This document shows, in pieces, positions 45,219-54,928 of a stretch of DNA of 64,000 nt. The position numbers and the translations under genes are program-made. Each line of letters opens with the position of its first letter. Position 1 is the stretch's first letter. Source of the DNA: Streptomyces sp. 71268 (GTDB taxonomy: Bacteria > Actinomycetota > Actinomycetes > Streptomycetales > Streptomycetaceae); NCBI RefSeq assembly GCF_029392895.1, contig NZ_CP114200.1, forward strand, positions 4,743,001 to 4,807,000. The letters are read 5' to 3'. The notes under the pieces were generated by a model that had not been told where the DNA came from, ran no database searches, and was given only the letters and a program-made list of their open reading frames with translations.

Positions 45219-46181
45219 TTACGTCAACTGGTCTCGCTGGGCGCCGGAGTTGGCGCCCTCCCTGAGGCTTGGCGTGCCGGCCACGGCCTGGCGGAGCGCC
45301 TGCCGGCAGGCGCGTACGGCCGGGTGGTGGCTGCTGCCGCGGCGCACGGCGGTGAACAGCCGGCGCGCCCGCTGCCCGCGCGGCAACTCGCGTACCGGAA
45401 CGCTCGGTTCCCGGCCGCTCCAGACCAGGTCGGGCAGGAGCGCCGCGGCGTGGCCCTGTTCCACCAGGCGCAGGTGGAGCAGGAGATCGGTGGACTCGTA
45501 CCGCACGTCGGGCTCGAAACCGGCGGTCCGGCACAGGGTCAGGGCCCAGTGCCGGGCCGCCGTGTCGGCCGGCTCCATCACCCACGGGTGCTCCGCCAGC
45601 GCGCGCAGCGCCGCCCGGGGCGGCGCGTCGGCCGTGGCCCCGGCGATGCCGGGCGGCAGGGCCAGGCGCAGCGGATCGGCGCACAGGTCCTCCTGCTCCA
45701 CGCCGTCCGGGCGCGGGTTGGGGTTGCCCGGGTACTCCTCGGCCACCACCACGTCGAAGTCGCGGGCCAGCAGCGCCGGCAGCGCCCGCTCCGGTTCGCG
45801 CTGGGTGACGTGCAGGCGAAGCCGGGGGTGCGCGGCGCGCAGCAGTGTCAGCGCGGCCGGCACCAGGGCGAGCGCCGCGGTCTGGAACGCCGCGACCCGC
45901 AGCGTGCCCGTGAGGTCCGTGAGCGAGGTCGCGATGTCCGCCTCGGCGCGCTCCAGGCGCTCCAGGACCGCCTCGGCGTGCCCGACCAGGATCTCGGCCT
46001 GTTCCGTCAGGCGCACCCGCCGCCCGACCGGCTCAAGCAGCGGCACCCCGACCTCCGCCTCCAACTGGGCGAGCTGCTGCGAGATGGCGGAGGGGCTGTA
46101 CGACAGGGCGGCGGCGACGGCGGCGAGCGTGCCCCGGTGCTTCAGCTCGCGCAACAGCCGCAGCCGGTGGAGATCGAACAT
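45219..46181 (-). CDS. LysR-family transcriptional regulator
   Basis: A 320-residue LysR protein. The winged HTH (about 1-60) reads FDLHRLRLLRELKHRGTLAAVAAALSYSPSAISQQLAQLEAEVG. The effector domain spans about 88-300. ATG 46181 (MFDLHRL) follows GAGAGG at four to five bases; the upstream frame is Pro/Arg filler. Divergent from the ammonia-lyase-like gene with a T-N11-A box between them, so it probably responds to an amino acid. Confidence 0.92.
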   Translation of the reverse strand: MFDLHRLRLLRELKHRGTLAAVAAALSYSPSAISQQLAQLEAEVGVPLLEPVGRRVRLTEQAEILVGHAEAVLERLERAEADIATSLTDLTGTLRVAAFQTAALALVPAALTLLRAAHPRLRLHVTQREPERALPALLARDFDVVVAEEYPGNPNPRPDGVEQEDLCADPLRLALPPGIAGATADAPPRAALRALAEHPWVMEPADTAARHWALTLCRTAGFEPDVRYESTDLLLHLRLVEQGHAAALLPDLVWSGREPSVPVRELPRGQRARRLFTAVRRGSSHHPAVRACRQALRQAVAGTPSLREGANSGAQRDQLT

Positions 46182-46275
46182 CGCGCCTCTCCCGCGCCCC
46201 TCGGTCGGTCCCGGCTGCGGCACTCGCGGCCGGCACACCTTCCTGCGTGGCGCTCCCGGGCCCGCCTCGGCCTTA

Positions 46276-46292
46276 CGTCAGTTTTCCTGACG
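46276..46292 (+). promoter_or_regulatory. LysR box
   Basis: CGTCAG-TTTTC-CTGACG, a perfect 6-5-6 inverted repeat containing T-N11-A, 59 bp before the ammonia-lyase ATG and 95 bp before the LysR start. Confidence 0.75.
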
Positions 46293-46350
46293 AATATAGG
46301 TCGAAAACCTGAGCTGGACCGGAAAGAGCAGGTCAGCGCAGGCTGGAGGC

Positions 46351-47847
46351 ATGAACAAGATCTCCCCCTCCGGCGCGGTCAGCACCCAGACGCCGCCGCC
46401 GGTGACGGCCCACAAGGACGGCGGGCGGCGCCCGCTCGCACCGGCCGCGTGGTACGCCCGGCCCGCCGCGCGGCGCTGGACCGCCCCGCCCGCGCCGGCC
46501 GCCGCGCACGCGTTCCACGCCGCGCTGCCCGACTACGCCCCCACCCCCCTGGTGGAGCTTCCGACCCTGGCGGCCGAGTTGGGCGTCGGCCGGGTCTTCG
46601 TCAAGGACGAGTCGGAGCGGTTCGGGCTCCCGGCGTTCAAGGCCCTCGGCGCCTCCTGGGCGCTGCACCGCGTCCTGGCCGAGCGCGGGGGCGGGGCGGC
46701 GGGCGGCGCGGGCGGGGCGGCCGGGCCGGCGGTCGAGGGGGTCGGCGCGGGCGAGCCCGCCGGGCTCGGGCCCGATCCTGCCGGAGCGAGGGCCGGAGCG
46801 ACGGTAGGGCCCGCCGGGGCGGCCGGGCCGGTCACGTTCGTCACCGCCACCGACGGCAACCACGGCCGGGCCGTCGCCCGCGTCGCCAGGTTGCTCGGCC
46901 AGCGTGCCCACGTCTTCGTCTCGCGCGGCGTACACCCCACGGCCGTGGCCGCCATCGAGGGCGAGGGCGCCCGCGTGACCCGGGTGGCCGGGCCGTACGA
47001 CCTGGCCGTGCGCGAGGCGGCCCGGGCGGCGGAGGACGCGGGAGGCGCGGCAGCCACGGGAGACACGGCAGCCACGGGGGAGGCCGGAAGCGGGGCGGAT
47101 ACGGGCGGCGGGCCGGACCCGGGGGCGTCGCCGACCGTCCTGGTGCAGGACAGCGGGCGGCCCGGGTACGAGCGGATTCCCGGGTGGATCGTCGAGGGCT
47201 ACGCCACCCTGTTCGCCGAGGTCGACGCCCAACTGGCGGCGGCGGGCGCCGGCGCGCCGGACCTCGTCGCCGTCCCGGTGGGCGTGGGCTCGCTCGCGCA
47301 GGCCGCCGTCACCCACTACCGCGCGCCGGGCCCGGACGGCGGTGCCGGTGCCGGCCCCGCGTTGCTCGCCGTCGAACCCGAGGTCGCCGCGTGCGTGCTG
47401 GAGAGCCTGCGCCGTGGCGAGCGGGTCAGCATCGCCACCGGCGACACGGCCATGGCGGGCCTCAACTGCGGCACCCCCTCCAGCCTCGCCTGGCCCGCCC
47501 TGCGCGCGGGGCTCGACGCGGCGGTGGCCGTGTCCGAGGAGCAGGGTGCGCGGGCGGTACGGGACCTGGCCGCGCTCGGCGTATCGTCCGGGCCGTGCGG
47601 CGCGGCCTCGCTCGCCGGCGTACGGGCCGCGCTCACCGGCGAGGGCGCGGCCGACCGCCGCGCGGCCCTGGGCCTCGGCCCCGAGGCCACCCTCGTCCTG
47701 CTGAGCACCGAGGGCACCGCCGCCAACCCGCACGGCCAGGACACCACCGACCCGCACGGCCAGGCCCCCGCCGCGTACGAGCCGGAGACCCACCCGCACG
47801 AGCCGGACACCCACCCGTACGGGCCGGGCACCCACCCGGAGGCGTGA
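46351..47847 (+). CDS. diaminopropionate ammonia-lyase-like PLP enzyme
   Basis: A 498-residue fold-type II PLP enzyme. The Schiff-base lysine is in FGLPAFKALGASWA (about 94). The Asn/Gly phosphate loop TATDGNHGRAVARVA is at about 165, VLVQDSGRPGYERIPGWIVEGYATLF matches the diaminopropionate lyase family, and GLNCGTPSSLAWPAL is a late motif. Two low-complexity Gly/Ala inserts (about 115-155 and 222-255) and a repetitive tail (THPHEPDTHPYGPGTHPEA) make it about 100 residues longer than usual. It would release ammonia and pyruvate from diaminopropionate. Controlled by the divergent LysR. Confidence 0.85.
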   Translation: MNKISPSGAVSTQTPPPVTAHKDGGRRPLAPAAWYARPAARRWTAPPAPAAAHAFHAALPDYAPTPLVELPTLAAELGVGRVFVKDESERFGLPAFKALGASWALHRVLAERGGGAAGGAGGAAGPAVEGVGAGEPAGLGPDPAGARAGATVGPAGAAGPVTFVTATDGNHGRAVARVARLLGQRAHVFVSRGVHPTAVAAIEGEGARVTRVAGPYDLAVREAARAAEDAGGAAATGDTAATGEAGSGADTGGGPDPGASPTVLVQDSGRPGYERIPGWIVEGYATLFAEVDAQLAAAGAGAPDLVAVPVGVGSLAQAAVTHYRAPGPDGGAGAGPALLAVEPEVAACVLESLRRGERVSIATGDTAMAGLNCGTPSSLAWPALRAGLDAAVAVSEEQGARAVRDLAALGVSSGPCGAASLAGVRAALTGEGAADRRAALGLGPEATLVLLSTEGTAANPHGQDTTDPHGQAPAAYEPETHPHEPDTHPYGPGTHPEA

Positions 47848-47907
47848 CGAGCCCGCACGGCGGGGCGGGTGCGTGGTGGATGACGGGCCGAGCGAGGGCC
47901 CCGACCC

Positions 47908-47972
47908 GCACCCACCCCACGCCCGCTCCAGCGCGCCCCCGCACCCGCCCCACGCCCGCTCCACCGCGCCCC
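47908..47972. repeat. 32-bp tandem direct repeat
   Basis: A GCACCC...GCGCGCCCC unit at 47908-47939 recurs at 47941-47972 with two to three changes, then a degenerate third start at 47973. It lies between convergent genes downstream of the lyase repeats, in C-rich DNA. Confidence 0.65.
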
Positions 47973-48028
47973 GCACCCAGCCCACACCCACCCCCGAGCC
48001 CGTCGCCCCGCCCCCCGCTCGCCCCGTC

Positions 48029-48541
48029 CTACCGCTCCAGCACCAGCAGCACCTGGCCCGGCTCCAACGGGTGCTCGGGGCCGGGGTCGGGTACGCGGTG
48101 GAAGCCGCAGCGCTCCAGGAGGCGGACCGACGCCTCGTTGCTGGCGAACGGGTCGGCGTACAGCGGGCGGTGCTCCACCAGGTCGAGGAACTGGGTCAGG
48201 GCGCGGCCGCCGATGCCACGGCCCCAGAAGGGCCGGCCGAGCCAGTAGCCGACCAGATGCCGGCCCTCGTCCTCCCAGCACACGAAGTTGCCCGCGACCT
48301 CGCCGTCCGCCAGCACCGTCTGGGGGTGCACCGTCGGGTTGTTCAGCACCCGGTTCTCCCAGTGCGTCATGAACCGCTCCCGCTCCCGGGACGGGAAGAC
48401 CGCCCGCCGCGCCGCCTCCGGGTCCTGCTCGAAGGCGAAGAACAGCTCCAGGTCCGCCCGCTCCACGTCGCGCAGCCGCACGTCCGTGGCCCGGGCCGAG
48501 GCCCCTCCGCTGCCGTCCTGAGAGGTGTGCGTGCTGGTCAT
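48029..48541 (-). CDS. GNAT family N-acetyltransferase
   Basis: A 170-residue RimJ/RimL-type acetyltransferase. [29 protein letters not shown] opens the fold, [25 protein letters not shown] is the acetyl-CoA loop, and [18 protein letters not shown] motif B. GGGAG lies about seven bases before ATG 48541; the upstream frame is Arg/Gly filler. Substrate unknown. Confidence 0.9.
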   Translation of the reverse strand: MTSTHTSQDGSGGASARATDVRLRDVERADLELFFAFEQDPEAARRAVFPSRERERFMTHWENRVLNNPTVHPQTVLADGEVAGNFVCWEDEGRHLVGYWLGRPFWGRGIGGRALTQFLDLVEHRPLYADPFASNEASVRLLERCGFHRVPDPGPEHPLEPGQVLLVLER

Positions 48542-48875
48542 CGTCGGTCTCCCTCGTGCCGGTCGGTGGGTCACCGCGCCCACCGCTGACTTCCACGGCT
48601 CAGCCTCGCACCCACCACTGACAGTGGCCCCGCGCGGCGGTGGACCCCGCCGGCCCAGGCGGCGCCCACCGCTCGTCCGCGCACCCCCGATGCGGCCAGA
48701 GGGGAGAAGGCGCGTCACTCGTCCGGGCCCCTTCTCCGCGAGGTGCGCGGGATGGGCGCGGAAAGCGCGGCAGGACGGACTAGTTTCCCCGCGGCTGGCT
48801 ACACGTGGCCCGGCAGCCCCTCAGGGGCCGTCGGCGCACCCCGTGGCTCTCACGTGCTGGAGATTGAGGATCTCG
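48542..48875. other. divergent promoter region GNAT/ctaD
   Basis: About 330 bp between divergent genes with no supported gene, hairpin or repeat beyond high GC. Confidence 0.5.
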
Positions 48876-50594
48876 ATGACGACACGTACGACCGAACCCG
48901 TCTCTCCCGTCCCGGCGGCGGAGGGGCGGCGCGGCACAGGGCAGGTGATCGTCTCGTGGCTCAGCACGACCGATCACAAGAAGATCGGCCACCTCTACCT
49001 GATCACCTCGTTCGTCTTCTTCGTCATCGCCGGGGCGCTGGCCATGGCGATCCGCGCGGAGCTGGCCAGGCCGGGCCTGCAGATCATGTCCACCGAGCAG
49101 TACAACCAGGCGTTCACCATGCACGGGACGCTCATGCTGCTGCTGTTCGCCACCCCCACCTTCGCCGGCTTCGCCAACGCGATCATGCCGTTGCAGATCG
49201 GCTCGCCCGACGTCGCCTTCCCCCGGCTGAACATGCTGTCGTACTGGCTGTTCCTCTTCGGTGGGCTGATCGTCCTGAGCAGCTTCCTCACGCCGCAGGG
49301 CGCCGCCGACTTCGGCTGGACGGCCTACACGCCGTTGAGCGGGCCCGTGCGGACCCCCTACGTCGGGGGCGACCTGTGGATCATGGGGTTGGCGCTGTCG
49401 GGGTTCGGCACCATCCTCGGCGCGGTCAACTTCATCACCACCATCGTCTGCATGCGCGCGCCGGGCATGACGATGTTCCGGATGCCGATCTTCACCTGGA
49501 ACGTGCTGCTCACCTCGATCCTGGTGTTGCTGGCCTTCCCGGTGCTCGCGGCCGCCCTGCTGGTGCTTGAGGCCGACCGGCGCTTCGGGTCCCACGTGTT
49601 CGACCCCGCGAACGGCGGGTCGCTGTTGTGGCAGCACCTGTTCTGGTTCTTCGGCCACCCCGAGGTCTACATCCTGGCCCTGCCGTTCTTCGGGGTGATC
49701 AGCGAGATCATCCCGGTGTTCGCGCGCAAGCCGATCTTCGGTTACATGGGCCTGATCGGCGCCACCATCGCCATCACCGGGCTGTCCGTCACCGTGTGGG
49801 CCCACCACATGTTCGCGACGGGTGCCGTGCTGCTGCCGTTCTTCTCCTTCATGAGCTTCCTCATCGCCGTCCCGACGGGCGTGAAGTTCTTCAACTGGAT
49901 CGGCACCATGTGGAAGGGCTCGCTGTCGTTCGAGCCACCGATGCTGTGGGCGGTCGGCTTCCTCGTCACCTTCCTCTTCGGCGGCCTGACGGGGGTCATC
50001 CTGGCCTCGCCGCCGATGGACTTCCACGTGACGGACAGCTACTTCGTCATCGCGCACTTCCACTACGTCCTCTTCGGCACGATCGTCTTCGCCATGTTCG
50101 GCGGGTTCAGCTTCTGGTGGCCGAAGATGACGGGCACCATGCTCGACACCCGGCTGGAGAAGGTGCACTTCTGGACGCTGTTCACCGGCTTCCACTGCAC
50201 GTTCCTCGTCCAGCACTGGCTCGGCGCCGAGGGCATGCCGCGCCGGTACGCCGACTACCTGGCGGCGGACGGTTTCACCGCCCTGAACACCGTCTCCTCG
50301 ATCGGTGCCTTCCTCCTGGGCCTGTCCACGCTGCCGTTCCTCTACAACGTGTGGAAGACCGCCAGGAAGGGGGAGCGGGTGCGGGTCGACGACCCGTGGG
50401 GGTACGGGCGCTCGCTGGAGTGGGCCACCTCCTGCCCGCCGCCCCGGCACAACTTCGTCACCCTGCCCAGGATCCGCTCCGAGTCCCCCGCCTTCGACCT
50501 GCACCACCCCGGCGTGGCCAAGCTGGACCAGGCGGAGACCACCGGGCAGCGCGACATCCTGGACCCAGGCGGACACAAGGGCGACCGGTCCTGA
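48876..50594 (+). CDS. ctaD: cytochrome c oxidase subunit I
   Basis: A 572-residue aa3-type oxidase subunit I with 12 helices. Haem a ligand His in [10 protein letters not shown] (about 73), CuB region [11 protein letters not shown] with the cross-linked His-Tyr pair and HHMF, haem ligands in HFHYVLFG, and K-channel residues in the same helices. It is complete, but no subunit II or III, or haem-biosynthesis gene is adjacent, so this is probably a second copy beside the main ctaCDFE cluster. GAGGA lies five bases before ATG 48876. Confidence 0.95.
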   Translation: MTTRTTEPVSPVPAAEGRRGTGQVIVSWLSTTDHKKIGHLYLITSFVFFVIAGALAMAIRAELARPGLQIMSTEQYNQAFTMHGTLMLLLFATPTFAGFANAIMPLQIGSPDVAFPRLNMLSYWLFLFGGLIVLSSFLTPQGAADFGWTAYTPLSGPVRTPYVGGDLWIMGLALSGFGTILGAVNFITTIVCMRAPGMTMFRMPIFTWNVLLTSILVLLAFPVLAAALLVLEADRRFGSHVFDPANGGSLLWQHLFWFFGHPEVYILALPFFGVISEIIPVFARKPIFGYMGLIGATIAITGLSVTVWAHHMFATGAVLLPFFSFMSFLIAVPTGVKFFNWIGTMWKGSLSFEPPMLWAVGFLVTFLFGGLTGVILASPPMDFHVTDSYFVIAHFHYVLFGTIVFAMFGGFSFWWPKMTGTMLDTRLEKVHFWTLFTGFHCTFLVQHWLGAEGMPRRYADYLAADGFTALNTVSSIGAFLLGLSTLPFLYNVWKTARKGERVRVDDPWGYGRSLEWATSCPPPRHNFVTLPRIRSESPAFDLHHPGVAKLDQAETTGQRDILDPGGHKGDRS

Positions 50595-50608
50595 CGCGCG
50601 GCCGGGCC

Positions 50609-50647
50609 GGCGGCCGGGAACCTCCCCCGAGGAGGGCCCCGGCCGCC
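50609..50647. terminator. bidirectional terminator hairpin
   Basis: GGCGGCCGGG (50609-50618) pairs with CCCGGCCGCC (50638-50647), with an inner CCTCC/GGAGG stem, between convergent ctaD and the fusion oxidase. Confidence 0.75.
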
Positions 50648-50662
50648 GACCCGCCAACCCCG

Positions 50663-52780
50663 CTACGCCGGGCGGATGTTGTGGTTGTGGCGGAACAGGT
50701 TGTGCGGGTCGTACGTCGCCTTGAGGGCGCGCAACCGCGCGTGGTCCGCCGCCTCGTACGCGCTACGCACCACCTCGTCCGCCGTGTCCGCCGCTGTCTC
50801 CCCGACCGCCCCGGCCGCCTCCGGGCTCGCGCCCGGCGCGCGTTCGCCGCTCGGGCCCATGAACGGCAGCGAGCGGCCGACGGTGACCGGCGCCGCCGCC
50901 GTGAGCAGGCGCTCGTGCACCGGGCGCACGACGTCGCGGGTCAGCGGCCCGCGCAGCGGCGAGAGCACGCCGAGCAGGTACGCGGCGTCGCGCAGGCCGA
51001 TCGCGTTGGCGGCCTCGCCACGGCGGGCCAGCGCCCCGCCCAGGTGGCGCACCTCCACGATGCACGGCACCCCGCCCGGCCGGGTCACGTCGAGAATCGC
51101 CTCCAGGGTCCGCGGGGACAACTCGCCGAGCAGCACGGTGTCCCCGTCGTACGGCATCGGGTCGGCCGGCTCGTTGAAGATGCTGGCACAGGCGGCGTAC
51201 GGCATCTCGGCCACGGTGTCGATCAGTCGCGGCCCGACCGCGCGCATCGGCTCCACCAGTCGCTCGCCCTCCTCGGCGGACCCGGTGTGTACCACCCGTA
51301 CGTGCGCCACGAGCCGGCCGCGCAGCGGCTCGGGCACGGTGGGCGCGTCGGGGGCCGGAAAGAACGCGATGGACGAGGTCAGCGCCTCGGGCAGGCCGGC
51401 CGACCAGTCCCGGTAGGCGCGCAGCACGGCCTCGCCGTGGGTGGACCCGTCGAAGTACAACCCGCCGCCGTACAGCCGGGTCACCGGGACGAGTTCGACC
51501 TGCACCCGGGTCACGACGCCGAAGTTGTCCCGGCCGCCGAGCAGCGCCCAGTACAGGTCGGGCTCGCTCGTCGCGGTGACCCGGCGCAGCACCGCGTCGG
51601 GCGTGACCACCTCGATGGCGCGCACCCGGTCGGCGGCGAAGCCGTGGCTGCGGGCGAGCAGGCTGACGCCGCCGCCGAGGAGGTAGCCGACGACGCCGAC
51701 GTGCGGGGCCGAGCCGTTCAGCGGCGCCAGGCCGTGCTCCGCCGCGGCGGCCACCACCGCGCCCCAGCGCTCACCCGCGCCGATCCAGGCCGTCGCCGCG
51801 CTCGGGTCCACGTGGACGCCGCGCAGCCGGCGGGTGGTGATCAGCACGCCGTCGGCGCTGGCGAGCGCCTGGCCGTGCCCGGTCGACTGCACGGCCACCG
51901 GCAGCCCACGGGCCCCGGCGAAGGCCACCACGGCGCTCACGTCGGCGGCGTCCGCCACCCCGGCGAGCACGGCGGGCCGGTGCGCCACGGCACTGTTGAA
52001 GGTGGCGCGCTCCGCGTCGTACGCCGCGTCGCCCGGCCGCAGGACGGGCCCCCGGACCAGCGCGGCCAGCGCGTCGACGGCGGCGTCCAGCGTCTCCTCG
52101 CCCGCTGCCGCCGCCGCGTCGGCGGCCGTCCGGACGCCCGGGGCGACCCACCAAGCGTCGCGGCCGAGCCACGCCGCCAACTCCTCGTACGCGTCCGCGC
52201 CTTCGGGCGCCGGCCGCACGGGTCCGAACGGCACCGGCCCGCCCCGCCGCTCCGCCGGCAGCATCTGCCGCGCACCGGCCAGCGCGGCCCGCGCCAACTC
52301 GTGGTCGAGCGGGCGGGGGTCGCCCAGCGCCCGGGCCAGGTCCCACGCGTGGGCGACGACGTCCAGAACGTGCGCCGCCAACACCTGCCGCCCCGGCACC
52401 TCGCCCCACGGCATCCGCACCGGGGCCACGAGCGCGGCGTCATCGGCCCAGGCCGCGGCGAGTTCGGCCCGCGCCCGCGCGTACGCCTTGGCCCAGCCGT
52501 CGTCCGGCACGTCGGCCACGGCGTCCGGCCCCTCGGACGGCCCGGCGGACAGCCCCGCGGGCGCGCCGGCCGCCCCGGCCTCGGCCGCCGCTCCACCCAG
52601 CTCCGCCGCGCCGTGGGTGCCGCGCACCACGTGCCCGAGGAGCGCCCGCACGTCGAACTCGGCGCACGGCGTCGGGGCGCCCAACCGGTCCGGGCGCGCG
52701 GCGTCGATCAGGGCGGCCATCTGGTCGGCGGCGCGCTCGTACTGGACGCGCGGGTCGGGCACTGCGTTCTGCTGGCTCAC
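50663..52780 (-). CDS. DinB/maleylpyruvate-isomerase-like domain fused to BBE FAD oxidoreductase
   Basis: A 705-residue fusion. Residues about 8-215 match the TIGR03086/mycothiol-dependent isomerase fold: APTPCAEFDVRALLGHVVRGTHG and LAAHVLDVVAHAWDLARALG supply the metal-binding His residues. Residues about 245-705 are a berberine-bridge-like FAD oxidase with VQSTGHGQAL (probable covalent His), IGAGERWGAVV, LLGGGVSLLARSHG and the C-terminal TYDPHNLFRHNHN. The second covalent cysteine is replaced (GSAPHVGVVG). The two parts normally occur as separate proteins, so a mycothiol- or metal-dependent step may feed the oxidase. Single frame, no stop between domains. Confidence 0.85.
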   Translation of the reverse strand: MSQQNAVPDPRVQYERAADQMAALIDAARPDRLGAPTPCAEFDVRALLGHVVRGTHGAAELGGAAAEAGAAGAPAGLSAGPSEGPDAVADVPDDGWAKAYARARAELAAAWADDAALVAPVRMPWGEVPGRQVLAAHVLDVVAHAWDLARALGDPRPLDHELARAALAGARQMLPAERRGGPVPFGPVRPAPEGADAYEELAAWLGRDAWWVAPGVRTAADAAAAAGEETLDAAVDALAALVRGPVLRPGDAAYDAERATFNSAVAHRPAVLAGVADAADVSAVVAFAGARGLPVAVQSTGHGQALASADGVLITTRRLRGVHVDPSAATAWIGAGERWGAVVAAAAEHGLAPLNGSAPHVGVVGYLLGGGVSLLARSHGFAADRVRAIEVVTPDAVLRRVTATSEPDLYWALLGGRDNFGVVTRVQVELVPVTRLYGGGLYFDGSTHGEAVLRAYRDWSAGLPEALTSSIAFFPAPDAPTVPEPLRGRLVAHVRVVHTGSAEEGERLVEPMRAVGPRLIDTVAEMPYAACASIFNEPADPMPYDGDTVLLGELSPRTLEAILDVTRPGGVPCIVEVRHLGGALARRGEAANAIGLRDAAYLLGVLSPLRGPLTRDVVRPVHERLLTAAAPVTVGRSLPFMGPSGERAPGASPEAAGAVGETAADTADEVVRSAYEAADHARLRALKATYDPHNLFRHNHNIRPA

Positions 52781-52921
52781 GGGGGCTCTCTCCGTTCGGT
52801 GTCACCACGGTCGTCGCGGGACCGGCGGCGCCGGGCGCGCGGCCGGGCGGGCGCGGCGAACCGCGCCACGGCCGGCCCGTCGCGCACACCGCCGATCTCC
52901 TGACGGAGGCTGGCGCACTCA

Positions 52922-52940
52922 CCTGACAGGTGCCGTCAGG
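52922..52940 (+). promoter_or_regulatory. inverted repeat before the WYL regulator
   Basis: CCTGAC-AGGTGCC-GTCAGG, 31 bp before the regulator ATG and 142 bp before the divergent fusion gene. Likely its operator. Confidence 0.6.
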
Positions 52941-52970
52941 TTTTCCCGGCCGGCCTGCGAAACTCGGCGC

Positions 52971-54200
52971 ATGAAGTCGGACCGCCTGCTGTCGATCCTG
53001 CTGCTGCTCCAGACCCGGGCCCGGGTCCCGGCGGCCGAACTGGCCGAGCGACTCGAGGTGTCGGTGCGCACCATCTACCGCGACGTCGAGTCGCTGTCCG
53101 CCGCCGGCGTCCCGGTCTACGCCGAGCGCGGGCGGCACGGCGGCATCTCGCTGCTCCCCGGCTACCGCACCGACGTCACCGGCCTCACCTCGCACGAGGC
53201 CAGGGCGCTGTTCGCGCTCACCGCGCCGGGCAGCCACAGCGCGCTGGGCCTGGACGGCGCGCTCAGGTCCGCGCTGCGCAAGGTGATGGTCGCGCTGCCC
53301 GCGCCGCACCGCCCCACCGCCGAACTCGCCAGCCGCCGCATCCTCATCGACCCCGACCGCTGGATGTCCGGGCCCCGCCCGCCCGTCGACCTGAACGCGC
53401 TGGAGACGGCCGTGTTCACCGACCGCCGACTGCGGCTGCGCTACCGGCACAGCGGCGCGACGCGCTCGCACACCTACACCGTCGACCCGTACGGGCTCGT
53501 CGCCAAGGCCGGCACCTGGTACCTGGTGGCCGACCGTGGCGGCGCCCCGCGCCTCTTCCGCGCCGACCGCATCGTCACCGCGACCGTCACCGACGCCCCC
53601 GCGCGCCGCAGGCCGGGCGTGGAACTGGCCGACGCCTGGGAGTCCCTGCGCCGCGAGGTGGAGGAACGCCCGGTGGCGGTCCGCGTCCGGGCCCGGGTGC
53701 GCAGGTCGCGCCTCGACATGCTCGTCCGCATCGTCGGCTCACTCCTGGCCACGCGCGTCGAGGTGCTGCCCGAACCGGACGCGGGCCAACCGGGCCGGGG
53801 GCAGGGGTCGGAACTGGCCGATGACCAGGTCGCGGACGCCCGCGTGGACGCCCGGACGGACGTCCACGTGGGCGCCGACGCGGAGCGGACCGGCCCGGCG
53901 GACGAGGCCCCGGCGGGTGAGGCGGGTGACGCGTATCGCGTGGGTAACGCGGGTGAGGCGGGTGAGGCGGGCGACGTGGAGGACGCGTACGACGAGTGGG
54001 TCACGGTCGAGATCGGGTACACCGTGGCGAGCGCGGCCCGCCAACTCCTCCAGTTCGGCACGGATGTGGAGGTGCTCGACCCGCCCGAGGTCCGCGCCGT
54101 GCTGGCCGCGACCGCCGCGCGGATCACCGACCTGTACGGCGACGACACCCCTGGGAACGACCTCGCGGGGGGAGTGCGACCCTCGGTGACTCCAAGGTAA
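52971..54200 (+). CDS. YafY-type HTH/WYL-domain transcriptional regulator
   Basis: A 409-residue regulator. HTH_11 (about 1-55) reads MKSDRLLSILLLLQTRARVPAAELAERLEVSVRTIYRDVESLSAAGVPVYAERG. The WYL domain (about 140-205) contains YTVDPYGLVAKAGTWYLVADR. The C-terminal WCX domain is interrupted by an acidic insert of about 75 residues (roughly 285-360) rich in Gly, Ala, Glu and Asp. It is divergent from the fusion oxidase and probably controls it. Confidence 0.92.
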   Translation: MKSDRLLSILLLLQTRARVPAAELAERLEVSVRTIYRDVESLSAAGVPVYAERGRHGGISLLPGYRTDVTGLTSHEARALFALTAPGSHSALGLDGALRSALRKVMVALPAPHRPTAELASRRILIDPDRWMSGPRPPVDLNALETAVFTDRRLRLRYRHSGATRSHTYTVDPYGLVAKAGTWYLVADRGGAPRLFRADRIVTATVTDAPARRRPGVELADAWESLRREVEERPVAVRVRARVRRSRLDMLVRIVGSLLATRVEVLPEPDAGQPGRGQGSELADDQVADARVDARTDVHVGADAERTGPADEAPAGEAGDAYRVGNAGEAGEAGDVEDAYDEWVTVEIGYTVASAARQLLQFGTDVEVLDPPEVRAVLAATAARITDLYGDDTPGNDLAGGVRPSVTPR

Positions 54201-54401
54201 TCACCCACCTTTTTGTACGTACTTGTCACTTCCGAGCGGCCGGGAGAGGCTGAGATGGCCGGGCCACCGCGAGTGAGGAACCGCCGCCACGTCCGGCTGG
54301 CCCACCCACCAGTCCACCCCACCAACCCACCTCGTCACTCAGCCCCGTAACCCGAGCCCCACCCGTCAACCGTCCCGCGTTATCACGTCCCTGACGGAAC
54401 G

Positions 54402-54779
54402 TCAGCACGTCGCCTGGTGTGAGGGCGTGGGATAGGGGATGCCCAGCTCCATCATTCGGCGCGTGCCCCAGGCGCCGAGCGGACCGAGTGCCGCGGTGAG
54501 CGCCAGGCCCGAGTCGGTGAGGGAGTACTCCACCTTCGGGGGCACCTCGTCGTACACCTCGCGGTGCACGACGCCGTCCGCCTCCAACTCCCTGAGCTGC
54601 TGGGCCAGCACCTTCTCGCTGATGCCCGGCAGCAGCCGCTTGGTCTCGCCGAAGCGGCGCGGCTGGTCGTGGAGGGCCCACAGGATCAGGACCTTCCACT
54701 TGCCGTCGATGACATCGACGGCGGCGTCGAGGCCGCACACGTACGGCCGGTTCTTCTTGGTCAGCAGTTCTTCGCTCAT
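54402..54779 (-). CDS. HxlR-family transcriptional regulator
   Basis: A 125-residue winged-helix HxlR protein. CGLDAAVDVIDGKWKVLILWALHDQPRRFGETKRLLPGISEKVLAQQLRELEADGVVHREVYDEVPPKVEYSLT is the complete fold, with Cys at about 16 as a possible redox sensor. ATG 54779 follows AGGTGGGT; an upstream start at 54800 is possible. Divergent from the imine-reductase-like gene; a regulator/reductase pair of this kind is common. Confidence 0.9.
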   Translation of the reverse strand: MSEELLTKKNRPYVCGLDAAVDVIDGKWKVLILWALHDQPRRFGETKRLLPGISEKVLAQQLRELEADGVVHREVYDEVPPKVEYSLTDSGLALTAALGPLGAWGTRRMMELGIPYPTPSHQATC

Positions 54780-54928
54780 ACCCACCTCGCCGTGGCCCAT
54801 CTCCTGCCCAACGCTCCACGACGCCGACCTGTTCCACCCCACGCCCCGCATCGCCCGCCCACAAACCAACCCCCGTACCAACCAGCCTCCGTACCAACCA
54901 ACCCCGCACCCACCCAAGGAGCGCCGCC

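Noticed and set aside
45216..48248. 1010-codon plus-strand frame
   Set aside because: Runs antisense to LysR and out of frame with the PLP enzyme; composition is Arg/Gly/Pro repeats.
49628..52903. 1091-codon plus-strand frame
   Set aside because: Out-of-frame shadow of ctaD and antisense to the fusion oxidase.
54391..54405. CTGACG-GAA-CGTCAG at the end of the HxlR gene
   Set aside because: Small perfect inverted repeat overlapping the stop; too short to call an operator or terminator.
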